Shown here piece by piece: positions 61,462 to 64,000 of a DNA stretch of 64,000 bases; the stretch's first letter is position 1; every line of letters starts with the position of its first letter. The translations under genes were made by a program, and so were the position numbers. The stretch covers positions 62,001 to 126,000 of the forward strand of contig NZ_LBIO01000043.1 of the NCBI RefSeq assembly GCF_001280505.1, written 5' to 3'. The notes under the pieces were generated by a model, which did not search any database, was not told the origin of the DNA, and saw only the letters and a list, made by a program, of their open reading frames with translations. Source of the DNA: Mangrovimonas sp. TPBH4. GTDB lineage: Bacteria > Bacteroidota > Bacteroidia > Flavobacteriales > Flavobacteriaceae.

Positions 61462-62976
61462 TTACATCCAATGTCTATCTTCAGATTCCACTTTATACAA
61501 TAGAAAATCGACAATATGTTGGGCCTCATTTACCTTTATAAACGGAATGGTCAAGGCTTTTGAGGCTGTATAAATTTTTACAGATGCTATGCCTCTGTGT
61601 TTTTGAAAAATGCTTTGTTTCAATTTCACACCTTGCAGTTTATGTATTTCGGCCATATCGGTATTGATGTCAATCAATCCGCCACTTCCAATTACCAAAT
61701 ACTTCTCATCAATACTATAATAGGCCTTTTTATAGCTTTGATGTACTACTAAAAAAATAAAAATCAACAGAGGAATATTCCACAGCAAATACAAATAAGA
61801 CAACTGGAAGAGTACAATACTATTTGCCAATAAAACAAACAGCAATAATTGAAGAGTCTTCACTCTTTTAAAATAAGGCGCCGGTTTGTGCCTTTCAATC
61901 CCGTTTAAAATGTTACTGTGGAATTTCTCAACCAGATTAGCCGACTCTGATTTTGACAAACCAATTATGGAAAAATTCTTCAACTGCTTTTTATTTACCA
62001 TGGCTTGGGTAAAAAACATTTGATGTAGGCCCAAGGCTCTTTTAAATCGGTTAGTGGACAAAGTTATGGTTTGTATACGGCTAGTCACCAAACCCAAGGA
62101 AACTTTGTTGAACAAGCCTTTGGAAATCTCCAAGCCTTTGTCGTTTTCAGTAACTTTAAGATCAAAATTTATTAGAACCGTTTTCACTAAGGAAAACAGA
62201 AATGCTACCAACAATAAAAAAACTGCTAAAGCAACATTAAAAATTAAGAATTGGAGCATTTGACTTTCTCCAAACTGATAATAAGATTCTTCATATGCTT
62301 CCAAATCAATATCTCCCAGAACATCTTTGAAGTTACCATAAAGCCCCAAAAAGAAAGCGAAAATAAATGCCATACTTTTCAAATGGTTTTCTGAAACCCC
62401 TTCTAGAAGAAGATTTTTCACAGAAACTCGGAAAAAGGTCCTTTTATTTTTAAATTCAGACAAAACCTCTTGCGCTTCTTCATTCTCTGTTGAAATTTGC
62501 CTAGTGCCTGAAATCAATAAAGCCTTCAAAGTTTCTGCAGAAGATTTATCCAATGCCTTAATTTCAATTTCCGTCTTCTTATCCCCTGCACTTTCAACAG
62601 ACAGCGATACCACATCAATGATTTGCTGTATGAGATTTTGTTTGATATAGACATTTTGAATTTTAGACTTTGAAATAGAGGTTTCTTCCTTTTTTAAGAT
62701 GCCTTGATGAAGAACAAAATAATCGTTAAGAATACTGAATTTAAAATTTCGATACTTCAAAACTGAAATAATAAGCAGCAGCAACAATACAATACCAACA
62801 AATACAAAAAGCTTTAAAATCGCAGCACCTGAATCTTGCTTTTTTAAAGTCGAAAATATCACTATAGACAGGAAAACCCATGTTTTTCTTATTAGTGCAT
62901 ACAACTGAAAGGCAAACATCACGATGATACCTTTCGGCGATTGCCGAGTAGGAACACTAAAATTAGAACTACTCAT
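61462..62976 (-). CDS. bacterial PH-domain membrane protein (YdbT-like)
   Basis: 504 residues with three bPH_2 units, each preceded or split by hydrophobic helix pairs (VIFSTLKK... LFVFVGIVLLLLLIISVL, MAFIFAFFLGLYG, LLFVLLANSIVLFQLSYLY). Typical strands: DYFVLHQGILKKEETSISKSKIQNVYIKQ and KGLFNKVSLGLVTSRIQTI. Its start overlaps the end of the next PH gene by 8 bp. In Bacillus the YdbS/YdbT pair is linked to tolerance of certain bacteriocins; role here is inferred only. Confidence 0.85.
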   Translation of the reverse strand: MSSSNFSVPTRQSPKGIIVMFAFQLYALIRKTWVFLSIVIFSTLKKQDSGAAILKLFVFVGIVLLLLLIISVLKYRNFKFSILNDYFVLHQGILKKEETSISKSKIQNVYIKQNLIQQIIDVVSLSVESAGDKKTEIEIKALDKSSAETLKALLISGTRQISTENEEAQEVLSEFKNKRTFFRVSVKNLLLEGVSENHLKSMAFIFAFFLGLYGNFKDVLGDIDLEAYEESYYQFGESQMLQFLIFNVALAVFLLLVAFLFSLVKTVLINFDLKVTENDKGLEISKGLFNKVSLGLVTSRIQTITLSTNRFKRALGLHQMFFTQAMVNKKQLKNFSIIGLSKSESANLVEKFHSNILNGIERHKPAPYFKRVKTLQLLLFVLLANSIVLFQLSYLYLLWNIPLLIFIFLVVHQSYKKAYYSIDEKYLVIGSGGLIDINTDMAEIHKLQGVKLKQSIFQKHRGIASVKIYTASKALTIPFIKVNEAQHIVDFLLYKVESEDRHWM

Positions 62977-63481
62977 TCAATTTGCTGCTTAAAAACGTTT
63001 TCAGTGATTGCGCTACTTCCAGCGGCAAGCCTTTAATGGACAAATCGCTACCACTTTGTCCCGCAGAATACAAGTGTAGCGTAGCCAAACCAAACTTTCT
63101 AGCCAAAAACGTCCTAGATATTTCAACGTGCTGAATTCTATTAAATGGAAGTGTGGTTACAGAATGTACCAAAACACCCTTAGAATAGGTAATATCCTGA
63201 TCCCTTAAGGCATATTGGCGCTTATTAAATGACATATTTGCATACCCCAAACTCAATCCAAAAGCTAAACCCCAAACTACTAGTATTCCAAAAAATATGG
63301 TTTTTGGGAGACTTTCGTCCACTACAAATGTGTCAAGAATTAAAAAAATGATGAGGAACCCTAAAAAAATAGTACTGCAATTTAAAAACAAAATAGTTCT
63401 ATATTTCAGGGCAATTTTAGAAAGTTTGAGATCTTCCAATTTAGGAAGCGACTCAATGGTAATTTGGTTGTTAGTAAACAC
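62969..63481 (-). CDS. bacterial PH-domain membrane protein (YdbS-like)
   Basis: 170 residues: two helices (ILFLNCSTIFLGFLIIFLIL and FGILVVWGLAFGLSLGYA), then one bPH_2 domain (RQYALRDQDITYSKGVLVHSVTTLPFNRIQHVEISRTFLARKFGLATLHLYSAG). This is the YdbS partner of the YdbT-like gene, overlapping it by 8 bp. Confidence 0.88.
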   Translation of the reverse strand: MFTNNQITIESLPKLEDLKLSKIALKYRTILFLNCSTIFLGFLIIFLILDTFVVDESLPKTIFFGILVVWGLAFGLSLGYANMSFNKRQYALRDQDITYSKGVLVHSVTTLPFNRIQHVEISRTFLARKFGLATLHLYSAGQSGSDLSIKGLPLEVAQSLKTFLSSKLNE

Positions 63482-63509
63482 TTAATGAATTTTAAATTTG
63501 TATAGGAAT

Positions 63510-63722
63510 TTATTCCTCAATAGTATTTTTAGTGTATTTATATCGAAATGCCAAGGAAAGCCATAACCCATTTCCCAAGAATAGGAAAATAAAATGACCC
63601 AAGGATATTGGATCATCAATATAAAAACAATACAAGGCAGTAGATCCAGCTATAAACAAGCCTCCCCAAAAGCCAATGGATACTATTTTTCTTAAAGGCA
63701 GTAACTCTCGCTTCATAATCAT
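63510..63722 (-). CDS. small two-helix membrane protein, 70 aa
   Basis: 70 residues: KIVSIGFWGGLFIAGSTALYCFYI and GHFIFLFLGNGLWLSLAFRY are two membrane spans; ends in a charged tail (KYTKNTIEE). Lies 28 bp upstream of the YdbS-like gene and probably belongs to the same operon. Unknown function. Confidence 0.6.
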   Translation of the reverse strand: MIMKRELLPLRKIVSIGFWGGLFIAGSTALYCFYIDDPISLGHFIFLFLGNGLWLSLAFRYKYTKNTIEE

Positions 63723-63792
63723 TGGTTGATTTTTTCTATTTCAAAATAGATTTTACAAAATTGTTGTCTAAAATACAAATAAGTACCATAGC

Positions 63793-64000
63793 TTAATCCA
63801 CTAAGTCTATTTGTCTGTCGTGATACCCCAATAAATACAAAACGCCATCCAGACCAATACTGGATATGGCACTTTGGGCATTATTTTTAACCGTTGGTTT
63901 AGCGTGGAAGGCAATCCCCAAACCTGCTAAATTTAGCATCGGCAAATCGTTGGCTCCATCTCCAACTGCAATAGTTTGACTGATATTGATTCCCTCCTGT
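63793..64000 (-). CDS. serB: phosphoserine phosphatase, C-terminal fragment (cut by window edge)
   Basis: Only the last 68 codons are in the window. HAD motif IV appears as TIAVGDGANDLPMLNLAGLG, then AFHAKPTVKNNAQSAI and a stop (TTA on + strand at 63793-63795). The AKPxVxxxAxxAI pattern is typical of SerB, which makes serine from phosphoserine. The catalytic DxDxT motif lies outside. Confidence 0.85.
   Translation of the reverse strand, partial: QEGINISQTIAVGDGANDLPMLNLAGLGIAFHAKPTVKNNAQSAISSIGLDGVLYLLGYHDRQIDLVD

Overview
The window is an AT-rich chromosomal segment from a marine-type member of the Flavobacteriaceae (Bacteroidota). The evidence is a type IX secretion/gliding locus with a CHU_C type B sorting domain, PorP/SprF and a PorE-like OmpA protein, BshA for bacillithiol, a fused E1 alpha/beta dehydrogenase, a SusC-like plug module, near absence of Shine-Dalgarno sites, and -7 boxes of the TAnnTTTG type. 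I see no rRNA, tRNA, CRISPR array, insertion sequence or prophage. Most of the window is ordinary core genome with small accessory islands.

Layout. 1-648: end-truncated N-carbamoylputrescine amidase. 962-4141: accessory island with a small ORF ending at a terminator, then a leftward three-gene operon (unknown beta-rich small protein, periplasmic-TPR/transmembrane class III cyclase, three-helix membrane protein resembling the Pycsar effector family) behind a perfect 16-bp palindrome. 4321-9206: secreted S9 peptidase and, divergently, a LysM/PBP1-like protein. 9320-17152: adhesin with 14 tandem repeats, PorP/SprF protein and PorE-like OmpA protein. 17286-21109: DMT exporter, BBE-type flavoenzyme, a DUF4242/dead-cyclase/AraC regulator and a 43-aa membrane peptide. 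21186-32229: nucleic-acid enzymes (two paralogous SF2 helicases, DUF1853, RecQ, TopB, RluE-like) with two secreted unknowns. 32357-34465: Hsp20, a short transcript with two mini-ORFs, an orphan ExbD and a 3D-domain lipoprotein. 34497-40596: fused E1 enzyme, and divergently a tight five-gene operon (2OG oxygenase, SUI1, DUF1835, nucleoside phosphorylase, a PBP-like protein without signal peptide). 40687-46050: small membrane protein, Ung, lipoprotein hydrolase, MutS2-like protein, DCC protein, lipoprotein. 46434-48730: MuiA-family protein with an inserted SusC-like regulatory and plug module, followed by a strongly structured, terminator-ending RNA element. 48765-55948: mercaptopyruvate sulfurtransferase, dicarboxylate symporter, chorismate synthase, metallophosphoesterase, GlcD/GlcF-type fusion. 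56103-64000: outer-membrane barrel, BshA, GH3/beta-lactamase fusion, an unknown conserved protein, two bacterial PH-domain proteins and the start-truncated SerB.

The best candidates for something undescribed are the cyclase/effector operon at 1353-4141, the structured RNA at 48597-48730, the paired mini-ORF transcript at 33073-33415, and the MuiA/SusC-plug chimera. All functional claims rest on family recognition from reading the sequence; no search was run.
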